A DNA stretch of 64,000 bases from Sandaracinobacter neustonicus. Lineage in GTDB: Bacteria; Pseudomonadota; Alphaproteobacteria; Sphingomonadales; Sphingomonadaceae. Both the position numbers and the translations under genes were made by a program. This document shows positions 52,040 to 59,730 of this stretch, piece after piece. The DNA lies in contig NZ_VFSU01000011.1 in NCBI RefSeq assembly GCF_006385875.1, forward strand, positions 1 through 64,000, in the 5' to 3' direction. Numbering within the stretch: the stretch's first letter is position 1; every line of letters begins with the position of its first letter. The notes beneath the pieces were generated by a model, which made no database searches, was not told where the DNA came from, and saw nothing but the letters and a program-made list of their open reading frames with translations.

Positions 52040-53191
52040 ATGGATGTCGGATCTCGGCCGCTGCGCGTTGCGCTGTTCTCGGGCAACTATAATTATGTGA
52101 AGGACGGCGCGAACCAGGCGCTGAACCGGCTTGTGGGGCGGATGATGGCGCGCGGGGTGGATGTGCGCGTCTATGCGCCGGTGGTGGATGAACCCGCCTT
52201 TGAGCCGACGGGCACGCTGATCGGTGTGCGCTCTGTGCCGATTCCGGGGCGTGGCGAATATCGGGTGGCGCTGGGGCTGCCGCGCGCGGTGAAGGCCGAT
52301 CTGGAGGCATTCAAGCCCGACATCGTGCACCTTTCCGCGCCGGACTGGCTGGGCCATGACGCGAAGAAATGGGGGCAGGGGCAGGGCATTCCGGTGGTCG
52401 CATCGGTGCACACAAGGTTCGAAACCTATTTCGATTATTATAAGATGGGCTTCATCCGGCGCGGCGTGGAGCGGCTGCTGAAAAGCTTTTACGGCGATCT
52501 GACGGAAATCTATGCCCCGTCCGACAGCATGGCCGACGTGCTGCGCGCGGAGGGCTATTCCGAGAAAATCCGCATCTGGAGCCGGGGGGTGGACCGGCAG
52601 ATTTTCAATCCGATGGCGCGCGACATGGCTTGGCGGCGCGGGCTGGGCATCGCCGACGATATGGCGGTGATCGGCTTCGTAGGGCGGCTGGTGCTGGAAA
52701 AGGGGCTGGACGTGGTGGCCGCGATCATCGCCGAGTTGCGCGCGCGCGGCGTGCCGCATCAGCTGATGGTGGTGGGTGACGGGCCCGCACGCGAGGCGTT
52801 CGAGGCGGACGTGCCCGGTGCCACCTTCCTTGGCTTCCAGACGGGGGCCGATCTGGGCCGCGCCTATGCCGGGTTCGACATGTTCCTGAACCCCAGCGTG
52901 ACGGAAACCTTCGGCAATGTGACGCTGGAAGCCATGGCCTGCGCGGTGCCGCCGGTGGCGGCGCGGGCGACGGGCGCGTCCTCTCTGGTGGCAGACGGGG
53001 CTTCCGGGCGGTTGCTGCCGGCGGGCGATATCGGCGCGTTTGCGGATGCGCTGGAGGCCTATGTGCGGCGGCCGGACCTGCGCCGCGCCCATGGTGAGAC
53101 CAGCTTCGTGCGGGCGCAGGCGTATGACTGGGATGCGATCAACGACGCGGTGATCGACCGCTATTTCAAGCTGACGGGGATCGCGGCCTGA
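52040..53191 (+). CDS. GT4-type glycosyltransferase
   Basis: 383 residues, GT-B fold. N-terminal FSGNYNYVKDGANQALNRLV, acceptor-side HLSAPDWLGHDAKKWG and HTRFETYFDYYKMG, C-terminal donor site GFVGRLVLEKGLDVV and the EX7E motif in TETFGNVTLEAMACAVPP. Resembles GDP-mannose or sulfoquinovose transferases that build glycolipids. Donor and acceptor cannot be fixed from sequence. It lies 47 bases downstream of the M28 peptidase gene and 50 bases before tmRNA. Confidence 0.92.
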   Translation: MDVGSRPLRVALFSGNYNYVKDGANQALNRLVGRMMARGVDVRVYAPVVDEPAFEPTGTLIGVRSVPIPGRGEYRVALGLPRAVKADLEAFKPDIVHLSAPDWLGHDAKKWGQGQGIPVVASVHTRFETYFDYYKMGFIRRGVERLLKSFYGDLTEIYAPSDSMADVLRAEGYSEKIRIWSRGVDRQIFNPMARDMAWRRGLGIADDMAVIGFVGRLVLEKGLDVVAAIIAELRARGVPHQLMVVGDGPAREAFEADVPGATFLGFQTGADLGRAYAGFDMFLNPSVTETFGNVTLEAMACAVPPVAARATGASSLVADGASGRLLPAGDIGAFADALEAYVRRPDLRRAHGETSFVRAQAYDWDAINDAVIDRYFKLTGIAA

Positions 53192-53244
53192 GCGGGCCTT
53201 CCATTTCGGGCCCTTACATTTCCGGCTGATGACATCTATATCGG

Positions 53245-53556
53245 CGCTGCCGCCTTCGGGCGGAGATGGTGATGAATGATGCCGTACCAGTACTCACAGC
53301 GGACCCGGGGGCAGTACCCGGCGGCTCCACCAAAAGCCCCGATTTTCGGGGCCTCTGACGGGGCCGAACCAGGATAGACGTGTGCGGAACGACGGTATTT
53401 TTGCCCGGCCTGAAAACGCCGTTAAACTGTTCAAAACCTACAAATGCCAACGATAACGAGGCATTTGCGATTGCTGCGTAACCTGTTGGGCTAACGCCCT
53501 TGGTTATTAAGCTTGAGCAGGGTTCGGGCCGAACCCGGTAACAGAATCGGATTCCA
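53245..53556 (+). ncRNA. ssrA: Two-piece (permuted) tmRNA
   Basis: Acceptor piece comes first and ends in GGCTCCACCA at 53332; it includes T-arm CCGGG-GGCAGTA-CCCGG. A spacer 53333-53359 with hairpin GCCCCG/CGGGGC follows, to be removed. The coding piece starts with GGGGCC at 53360, which pairs with GGCTCC of the acceptor end, and continues GAACCAGGATAGACG. The tag frame 53446-53481 reads ANDNEAFAIAA and stops at TAA, as in alphaproteobacterial tags. Ends of both pieces are approximate: the 5' end may be near 53245, the 3' end near 53556. It rescues stalled ribosomes with SmpB; its tag binds SspB, encoded 400 bases downstream. Confidence 0.93.
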
Positions 53557-53647
53557 GCGGCTCGCAGGCGCGCCGGGCAACAGAAGCGCCTGCATCTTTA
53601 TGTTTGGCGGCCGGAGGCCGCCGCGGGGGCCGGGCAACAGAACCCCC
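53535..53647 (+). repeat. Three copies of a CCGG(G/T)CAACAGAA-type loop motif, two in perfect stems
   Basis: Copies at 53535-53546 (CCGGTAACAGAA), 53573-53585 and 53630-53642 (CCGGGCAACAGAA). Copy 2 is enclosed by GCAGGCGC/GCGCCTGC (53564-53571 and 53586-53593); copy 3 by GGGGG/CCCCC (53625-53629 and 53643-53647). The stems differ in sequence but keep the same loop, the pattern expected of a structured RNA motif. Copy 1 is in the 3' part of tmRNA and has only a weak stem. Confidence 0.75.
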
Positions 53648-53956
53648 CCAACCTTCATTTGTGGTGGGGGCCGGCCGGCGGCAAAGCCGCCGAGTCCGGC
53701 TTGCGGTGATTTCGGCGCGCAGCGCCGCAAGCGCGACTGCGCGCCCGAGCTTATGCGAGGAAGCCAGGCGGAGCGCCCGGCGTTTGAGGGCTCAAGAAAA
53801 AAATCCGGCAAAGCCGGACTCGTCGGCCGGATATCGGCGAGAGAGATCGCCGATTCCGCCGGCCGGGCCTTCGGCGAGTCGAGAGTCAGTGCTTCGCACT
53901 GATCTTCGCCGCCTCCGGGCCTTGACGCCCTCCGACGCCGGGGCCACTTGTGGCCT
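53648..53956. other. Hairpin-rich non-coding stretch before sspB
   Basis: About 300 bases without a supported gene. It is full of short inverted repeats: GGCGGCAAAGCCGCC (53677-53691), TCCGGCAAAGCCGGA (53804-53818) with the same CAAAG centre, GTGCTTCGCAC near 53888, and a GCCGG/CCGGC pair around 53825-53865. Open frames across it do not look like proteins. I cannot assign a function; structured RNA, repeats of an inactive element or a DNA-binding array are all possible. Confidence 0.55.
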
Positions 53957-54439
53957 GTGACCGAGCCGCCCGAGAATCAGGAACCGCCCGACAGCCTCAT
54001 CCCCTATGATGAGATCGTGCAGGATTCGCTGCGCCAGGTCGTGCGCCGCGTGCTGACGGACGTGTCGAACGCGGGCGGTCTGCCCGGTGCCCACCATTTC
54101 TTCATCGCCTTCCGCACCCGCTTTCCCGGCGTGGATATGCCAAGGCATCTGCTGGAGCGGTATCCTGAGGAAATGACTGTCGTTCTGCAGCACCGTTACT
54201 GGGATCTGCTGGTGGCGGACGAGCATTTTGAGGTGGGGCTGACGTTCAATCAGGTGCCAGCCAAGCTCTCCATCCCCTACAAGGCCATCACCGGCTTTGT
54301 GGACCCGGCGGTGAATTTCGCACTGCAGTTCATGGTGAACATGCCCGAACCTGCGGATGAACCCCCGCCGCCGCCCGTGGTGGTGGAAGGCGAATCCGGC
54401 TCGAACGTGGTGTCGTTCGACTTCAAGCGGAAGAAGTGA
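53957..54439 (+). CDS. sspB: SspB-type ClpXP adaptor
   Basis: 160 residues from a GTG at 53957; a TTG at 53948 is an alternative, and neither has a strong ribosome binding site. Family text [58 protein letters not shown]-terminal acidic/proline linker and a final ClpX-binding peptide [10 protein letters not shown]. It tethers ssrA-tagged proteins to ClpXP. The tmRNA gene is just upstream, so tag and adaptor are encoded side by side. The stop overlaps fumC (GTGA). Confidence 0.94.
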   Translation: MTEPPENQEPPDSLIPYDEIVQDSLRQVVRRVLTDVSNAGGLPGAHHFFIAFRTRFPGVDMPRHLLERYPEEMTVVLQHRYWDLLVADEHFEVGLTFNQVPAKLSIPYKAITGFVDPAVNFALQFMVNMPEPADEPPPPPVVVEGESGSNVVSFDFKRKK

Positions 54440-55824
54440 GCCGCACGGAGACGGACAGTCTGGGCGCCATCGAGGTGCCCGAAAGCGCCTATTGGGGCGC
54501 GCAGACGCAGCGCTCCATAGAGAATTTCCCCTTTGCCGCATCCGAACGCATGCCCATCGGCATCGTTCATGCGCTGGCGCTGGTGAAGCAGGCCGCCGCG
54601 CGGGTGAACCGCCGCCATGGGCTGGACGCAAAGCTGGCCGACGCGATTGAGGCCGCCGCCGCCGAAGTGGCGTCCGGCGCGCTGGACGATCAGTTCCCGC
54701 TGGTGATCTGGCAGACGGGCAGCGGCACCCAGAGCAACATGAATGTGAACGAGGTGATCGCGGGCCGTGCCAACGAACTACTGACCGGTAGGCGCGGCGG
54801 CAAAAGCCCGGTTCACCCGAACGACCATGTGAACATGGGGCAGAGCAGCAACGACAGTTTCCCGACCGCCCTGCATGTCGCCACCGTGCTGGCAGCGCGG
54901 CAGACGCTGTTCCCTGCGCTGGCGCGGCTGGAATCGGCGCTGCTGGCGAAGGCGGAGATCTGGGCCGATATCGTGAAGATCGGCCGCACGCATTTGCAGG
55001 ACGCGACGCCGCTGACGCTGGGGCAGGAGTTTTCCGGCTATGTCGCGCAGTTGAAGCTGGCGCGGGTGCGCACCGAGCCGCTGGTGGCGCATGCGCTGAC
55101 CCGGCTGGCGCAGGGCGGCACCGCGGTGGGCACCGGGCTGAACGCGCCGGAAGGGTTCGGCGTGGAGTTTGCGCGCGAAATGAGCGTTCTGACGGGAGAG
55201 GCGTTCGAAACCGCGCCCAACAAGTTCGAGGCGCTGGCCAGCAATGACACGCTGGTGGATTTCTCCGGGCGGCTGAACAGCCTTGCCGTGGCGCTGACGA
55301 AGATCGCCAATGATATCCGCCTGCTTGGGTCCGGCCCGCGATCCGGGCTGGGCGAGCTGGAGCTGCCCGCCAACGAGCCGGGCAGTTCGATCATGCCCGG
55401 CAAGGTGAACCCCACCCAGTGCGAGATGCTGACGATGGTGGCGGCACAGGTGATGGGCAACCATGTGGCGACCACGGTGGGGGGTATGCAGGGGCATCTG
55501 GAGCTGAACGTGTTCAAGCCGCTGATCGGGGCGAATGTGCTGCGCTCCATCGATCTGCTGGCGACTGGAATGGTGAGTTTCGCGGAGCGTTGCGTGGACG
55601 GGTTGCAGGCCAACAGCGGCCGGATCGCCGAGCTTGTGGAACGCTCGCTGATGCTGGTGACGGCGCTGGCGCCGGAGATCGGCTATGACCGGGCGGCGGA
55701 GATCGCCAAGCTGGCGCACAAGGAGGGCACCACCCTGCTGGAGGCGGGGCTGAAGCTGGGCCATGTGACCGAAGATCAGTTCAGGCGGCTGGTCCGCCCG
55801 GAGACGATGACGACAGGGGGCTGA
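54436..55824 (+). CDS. fumC: Fumarate hydratase, class II
   Basis: 462 residues from a GTG that overlaps the sspB stop. Family signature [13 protein letters not shown], plus [20 protein letters not shown] and [20 protein letters not shown]. Iron-independent tetrameric enzyme interconverting fumarate and malate in the TCA cycle. Length normal. Confidence 0.96.
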   Translation: MSRTETDSLGAIEVPESAYWGAQTQRSIENFPFAASERMPIGIVHALALVKQAAARVNRRHGLDAKLADAIEAAAAEVASGALDDQFPLVIWQTGSGTQSNMNVNEVIAGRANELLTGRRGGKSPVHPNDHVNMGQSSNDSFPTALHVATVLAARQTLFPALARLESALLAKAEIWADIVKIGRTHLQDATPLTLGQEFSGYVAQLKLARVRTEPLVAHALTRLAQGGTAVGTGLNAPEGFGVEFAREMSVLTGEAFETAPNKFEALASNDTLVDFSGRLNSLAVALTKIANDIRLLGSGPRSGLGELELPANEPGSSIMPGKVNPTQCEMLTMVAAQVMGNHVATTVGGMQGHLELNVFKPLIGANVLRSIDLLATGMVSFAERCVDGLQANSGRIAELVERSLMLVTALAPEIGYDRAAEIAKLAHKEGTTLLEAGLKLGHVTEDQFRRLVRPETMTTGG

Positions 55825-55829
55825 ATAAC

Positions 55830-57533
55830 ATGAAGATTGCAAGGCGGAAGCTGCTGGCCGGGGGGGCACTGGCCGGTGGGATGCTGGCGGTGCGGCCCGC
55901 CTTTGCCGCGACTGTGCCGGTGCAGGTGAAGGCCGACGGCGCAAGCCCGGCCTTTCGTGCCGCCTTTGATCGGCTGGTGGCCTTTGCGCAGGCCGACATC
56001 GCCGCATGGGGCTTTCCGGCGATCACCTTGTCTTTGCGGAGTGCGGCCGGGGAAGTGGCCAGCGCCGCCGTCGGTTTCGCCAATCTGGACACGCGCGCGC
56101 CGCTGACGACTTCGCACCTGTTCCAGATCGGCTCGATCACCAAAAGCTTCGTGGCGGTCGCGCTGCTGCGGCTGGCCGATCAGGGGAAGATCGATCTGGA
56201 CCGGCCGGTGCTGGAGTTCGCGCCGGACATGCCGATTGCGGACAAGCGGGTGACGACCGCGCATATCATCAACCATGCGGCGGGCTTTCCCGGCAACGCG
56301 CCGCCGTTCCCGCATGAAACCGGCGGCAAGCTGTGGAGCGAAACGACGCCGGGCGAGCGCTTCCATTATTCCAACAGCGGCTATGACGCGCTGGCGTGGC
56401 TGATCCAGCGCGCCAGCGGGCTGAGCTTCCCGGCGGCGATCCGCGCGCTGGTGATGGACCCACTGGGGATGGCAGCCTCTGAGCCGGTGATCCTGACGCG
56501 GGACCGCCCGCGCTTCGCCCATGCCTATGGGCCGCTGCTGAATGACCGGGCGTGGTTCCCCGGCGATCGGCTGACGGAAGGCAGCTGGCTGGATATCGAG
56601 CGCGCGGCGGGGTCCGTGGCCTCCACCCCGGCGGACATGGCGAAATGGGTGCAGTTCATCGGCGCCTGCGCGACGGGGGGCAAGCAGGCGTTGTTGTCTG
56701 CCGCCGCCGCGCGGCGTTTCACCACGCCGGTGATCGATGCGCCCGATTTCGGCGGTGCCGCGAAATATGGGATGGGCCTTGCCGGGTTCGACGTCGATGG
56801 CAAGCCGGTGCTGCACCACACGGGCGGCATGATCACCTTTTCCTCGGCGCTGACGGTGGACCGGGCGACCGGCGGCGGGGCCTTCGCCAGCGTGAACTTC
56901 ACCGGGCTGGACGGCTATCGGCCGCGCAAGGTGACGGCCTATGGCGTAATGCTGGTGCGGGCGCTGGCGGCCGGAACCGCGCTGCCGGATGCGCCAAAGG
57001 CAGAGACGCTGCCGCCGGTGGCCGAGCCGGGCAATCTCACCGGGCGCTGGATGGGGCCGGGCGGGCTGGTGCTGACCGTGAGCGACAACGCGGGCAAGCT
57101 TTCCGTGGCGGCTGGTGGCGTGACGGGTCGCTTGCGTGGCGCGGGGCCGCGCAGTTTCGTCACCGATCACCCATTGCTGTGCCGCCATGTGCTGGATTTT
57201 GAAGGCGAATCCGGCCGGGCGGAGCGGCTGTGGTGGGGCAGCGCGCTGCTGGGGCGTGATGCCGTGCCGGCGCAGCCCGCACCCAATCCGAAGCTGGTCG
57301 CGCTGGCGGGGCGCTACCTGTCCAACGATCCGTGGGTCGGCTCTGTCACCGTGGTGGCGCGCGGCGACAAGCTGTTGATGGACGGGATGGGCGAAATGGT
57401 GCCGCACGCCGATGGCAGCTGGCGATCCGTCAGCCCGGCGGCCGTGCAGGAACGGGCCTGGTTCGACAGTTTCGTGAACGGGCAAGCGCAGCGGTTCAGC
57501 TTCTCCGGCGTGGAACTGATCCGGCAGAGTTGA
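55830..57533 (+). CDS. Serine hydrolase (beta-lactamase-like), exported
   Basis: 567 residues. A basic, possibly Tat-type signal (MKIARRKLLAGGALAGGMLA) precedes the beta-lactamase fold with SITK (Ser, Lys), YSN and HHTGG. The C-terminal third (from about residue 400) is beta-rich like the extension in Pab87/D-aminopeptidase-type proteins. Likely a periplasmic peptidase or esterase. It starts five bases after fumC. Confidence 0.87.
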   Translation: MKIARRKLLAGGALAGGMLAVRPAFAATVPVQVKADGASPAFRAAFDRLVAFAQADIAAWGFPAITLSLRSAAGEVASAAVGFANLDTRAPLTTSHLFQIGSITKSFVAVALLRLADQGKIDLDRPVLEFAPDMPIADKRVTTAHIINHAAGFPGNAPPFPHETGGKLWSETTPGERFHYSNSGYDALAWLIQRASGLSFPAAIRALVMDPLGMAASEPVILTRDRPRFAHAYGPLLNDRAWFPGDRLTEGSWLDIERAAGSVASTPADMAKWVQFIGACATGGKQALLSAAAARRFTTPVIDAPDFGGAAKYGMGLAGFDVDGKPVLHHTGGMITFSSALTVDRATGGGAFASVNFTGLDGYRPRKVTAYGVMLVRALAAGTALPDAPKAETLPPVAEPGNLTGRWMGPGGLVLTVSDNAGKLSVAAGGVTGRLRGAGPRSFVTDHPLLCRHVLDFEGESGRAERLWWGSALLGRDAVPAQPAPNPKLVALAGRYLSNDPWVGSVTVVARGDKLLMDGMGEMVPHADGSWRSVSPAAVQERAWFDSFVNGQAQRFSFSGVELIRQS

Positions 57534-57591
57534 TCAAGGCTTGGGCTGAAGCCTGCTTCCATCGGGCGTCGACCTGTTCTAACCGCTTGTC

Positions 57592-58230
57592 ATGTCGATT
57601 CCCGGTGCCCGTCGCGGGCTGATGCTCGTCCTTTCCAGCCCCTCCGGCGCTGGCAAAACCACTATGACCAAGCGGCTGCTGGCGACCGACCCGCAGATTT
57701 CGCTGTCTGTATCTGCCACCACGCGCAAACCACGCGTGGGGGAAATCGACGGACAGGATTACCAGTTCGTCGATCAGGACCACTTCGACCGCATGGTGCA
57801 GACCGGGCAATTCCTGGAATGGGCCACCGTGTTCGGCAACCGTTACGGCACCCCGCGCGGGCCGGTGGAGCAGGCGCTGACCGAAGGCCGCGACATCCTT
57901 TTCGACATCGACTGGCAAGGCACCCAGCAACTGCGGCAGAGCCAGTCCGGCGGGGATCTGGTTTCCATCTTCCTGTTGCCGCCCAGCCTTGAAGAGCTGG
58001 AATCCCGGCTGAAACAACGCGCCTCCGACAGCGCCGATGTCATCACCCAGCGCATGAGCCGCGCCGCCGACGAAATCAGCCACTGGGCCGAATATGATTA
58101 CATCCTCGTCAACGACGATCCCGGGCAGTGCCTGCACGAAATCCGCTCCATCCTGACAACGGAACGCCTGCGTCGCGAACGCCAGCGCGGCCTCGCGGGC
58201 TTCGTGCGGGACCTGCTCGCGGGCGAGTGA
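57592..58230 (+). CDS. gmk: Guanylate kinase
   Basis: 212 residues. P-loop SSPSGAGKTT at about residues 15-24, GMP-binding SVSATTRKPRVGEIDGQDYQF, EWATVFGNRYGTPR. Phosphorylates GMP to GDP. Length normal. A long inverted repeat follows immediately. Confidence 0.96.
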   Translation: MSIPGARRGLMLVLSSPSGAGKTTMTKRLLATDPQISLSVSATTRKPRVGEIDGQDYQFVDQDHFDRMVQTGQFLEWATVFGNRYGTPRGPVEQALTEGRDILFDIDWQGTQQLRQSQSGGDLVSIFLLPPSLEELESRLKQRASDSADVITQRMSRAADEISHWAEYDYILVNDDPGQCLHEIRSILTTERLRRERQRGLAGFVRDLLAGE

Positions 58231-58235
58231 GCGGT

Positions 58236-58427
58236 GGAGGCAGGGGGCTTTGCCCCCTGCACCCCCAGCAGGAGGGTGACCCTCCTGCACCTCCGAAGTT
58301 TTTGAAAAGGCCCCCGCGGCAACCGTTGGCTACGAACCAACGGTTGCCGCGGGGGCCTTTTCAAAAACTTATGGGGTCAAGGGGTTACAAACCCCTTGCA
58401 GGGTGCAGGGGCAGAGCCCCTGCCTCC
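58236..58427. repeat. Composite inverted repeat with 34-bp perfect core
   Basis: 58296-58329 and 58337-58370 are perfect reverse complements (34 bp, seven-base loop). They are flanked by smaller hairpins: GCAGGGGG/CCCCCTGC and CAGGAGGG/CCCTCCTG on the left, AAGGGGT/ACCCCTT and GCAGGGGC/GCCCCTGC on the right. The outer parts (GGAGGCAGGGG...CCCCTGCCTCC) also mirror each other, so the whole 190 bases is one imperfect palindrome. It lies exactly between the convergent genes gmk and acyl-CoA dehydrogenase and would terminate both. Confidence 0.9.
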
Positions 58428-58433
58428 AACGCC

Positions 58434-59576
58434 TCACACCGACCGGCCGATCAGTTCCTTCATGATTTCGTTGGTGCCACCGTAGATGCGTTGCACGCGG
58501 GCGTCGCGCCAGAGGCGGGCGATGGGATATTCGTTCATATAGCCCGCGCCGCCGTGCAGTTGCAGGCTGGCGTCGCAGATTTCCCATTGCAGGTCTGAGT
58601 GCCAGAGCTTGGCGGCGGCCCCTTCGAAGGCGTCCAGTTCGCCGGCGATGTGGCGCTTCAGGCAGACATCGAGGTGGGCCCAGCCGACTTGCAGCTTGGC
58701 TTTCATATCTGCCAGCACGAAGCGGGTGTTCTGGAAATCGAAGACGGTTTTGCCAAACGCCTTGCGATCCTTCACGAATTTTACCGCTTCATCGAAGGCG
58801 CGCTGGGCCCCGCCCATGGCGGAGACGGCGATGGAGAGGCGCTCCTGCGGCAGCTGGCTCATCAGGTAGATGAAGCCCTGATTTTCCGCGCCGAGGCAGT
58901 TGGTGATCGGCACGCGGCAATCTTCGAAGAACAGTTCCGAAGTGTCCGCGCTGTTCTGGCCGATCTTGTCGAGATTGCGGCCTTTGGCAAAGCCGGGGGT
59001 GCCCGCTTCGACGAGGATCAGGCTGGTGCCCTTGGCCCCGGCATCCGGGTTGGTCTTGGCGACGACGATGACGAGATCGGCGTTCTGGCCGTTGGTGATA
59101 TAGGTTTTGGAGCCGTTGATCACATAATGATTGCCGTCGCGGCGGGCGGTGGTGCGCACGCCTTGCAGATCCGATCCCGCGCCGGGTTCCGTCATGGCGA
59201 TGGCGGTGATGCACTCGCCGCTGATCATCTTCGGCAGATACTTCGCCTTTTGCTCGTCCGAGCCATAGTTGACGATGTAATCCGCGACGATGTCGGACTG
59301 CAGTGTGATGCCCGCCGAGGAGCCGAGGTAAGAGAGCTCTTCATCGATGACGGCGTTGTAGCGGAAATCGAGGCCGAGGCCGCCATATTCTTCCGGCACG
59401 GTAGGGCAGAGCAGGCCCGCTTCGCCACAGGCGAGCCAGAAGGCCCGATCGACCACGCCTTCTTCTTCCCAGCGTTCGAGGTTGGGGGTGAGATGTTTAT
59501 CAAAGAACTTGCGGACCTGATCGCGGAAGGCGTTCTGATCGTCGTCGAAAGCGGTGCGGCGGCTGATATCGAGCAT
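58434..59576 (-). CDS. Acyl-CoA dehydrogenase
   Basis: 380 residues from ATG 59576, with AGGGAG upstream. Signatures AMTEPGAGSDLQGVRTTA, QDRKAFGK-like KDRKAFGKTVFDFQN, and the C-terminal LHGGAGYMNEYPIARLWRDA and YGGTNEIMKELIGR. FAD enzyme of the first oxidation step of acyl-CoA breakdown; chain-length or substrate preference (short/branched or isovaleryl-like) cannot be read here. Confidence 0.95.
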   Translation of the reverse strand: MLDISRRTAFDDDQNAFRDQVRKFFDKHLTPNLERWEEEGVVDRAFWLACGEAGLLCPTVPEEYGGLGLDFRYNAVIDEELSYLGSSAGITLQSDIVADYIVNYGSDEQKAKYLPKMISGECITAIAMTEPGAGSDLQGVRTTARRDGNHYVINGSKTYITNGQNADLVIVVAKTNPDAGAKGTSLILVEAGTPGFAKGRNLDKIGQNSADTSELFFEDCRVPITNCLGAENQGFIYLMSQLPQERLSIAVSAMGGAQRAFDEAVKFVKDRKAFGKTVFDFQNTRFVLADMKAKLQVGWAHLDVCLKRHIAGELDAFEGAAAKLWHSDLQWEICDASLQLHGGAGYMNEYPIARLWRDARVQRIYGGTNEIMKELIGRSV

Positions 59577-59675
59577 GTGGTAAAACTCCCTTTGTCTCTG
59601 CTGCGATGCCACATGGCGCGGACTTGGGAACCTGTAGGGGTGGGGAGGGTGGCGTTGAAAGCGCGGCCTCTCGCG

Positions 59676-59709
59676 AACGAAAAAGGGCGGAGCCGAAGCC
59701 CCGCCCTTT
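59676..59709 (-). terminator. Terminator of the TonB-dependent receptor gene
   Basis: On the minus strand, AAAGGGCGG (59701-59709) pairs with 59682-59690, followed by a T-run (AAAA at 59681-59684 on the plus strand). It lies 20 bases beyond the receptor stop. Confidence 0.75.
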
Positions 59710-59730
59710 CCGGTGTTGGATATCGCTGCC

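Noticed and set aside
53535-53647. CRISPR array
   Set aside because: Only three copies of a 12-13 base motif, uneven spacing (38 and 57 bases), and the motif sits in loops of different stems; no cas genes.
53513-53902. Overlapping open frames of 100-130 codons in the region after tmRNA
   Set aside because: The region is dense in inverted repeats, the frames are Arg/Pro/Gly-rich on both strands and have no start signals.
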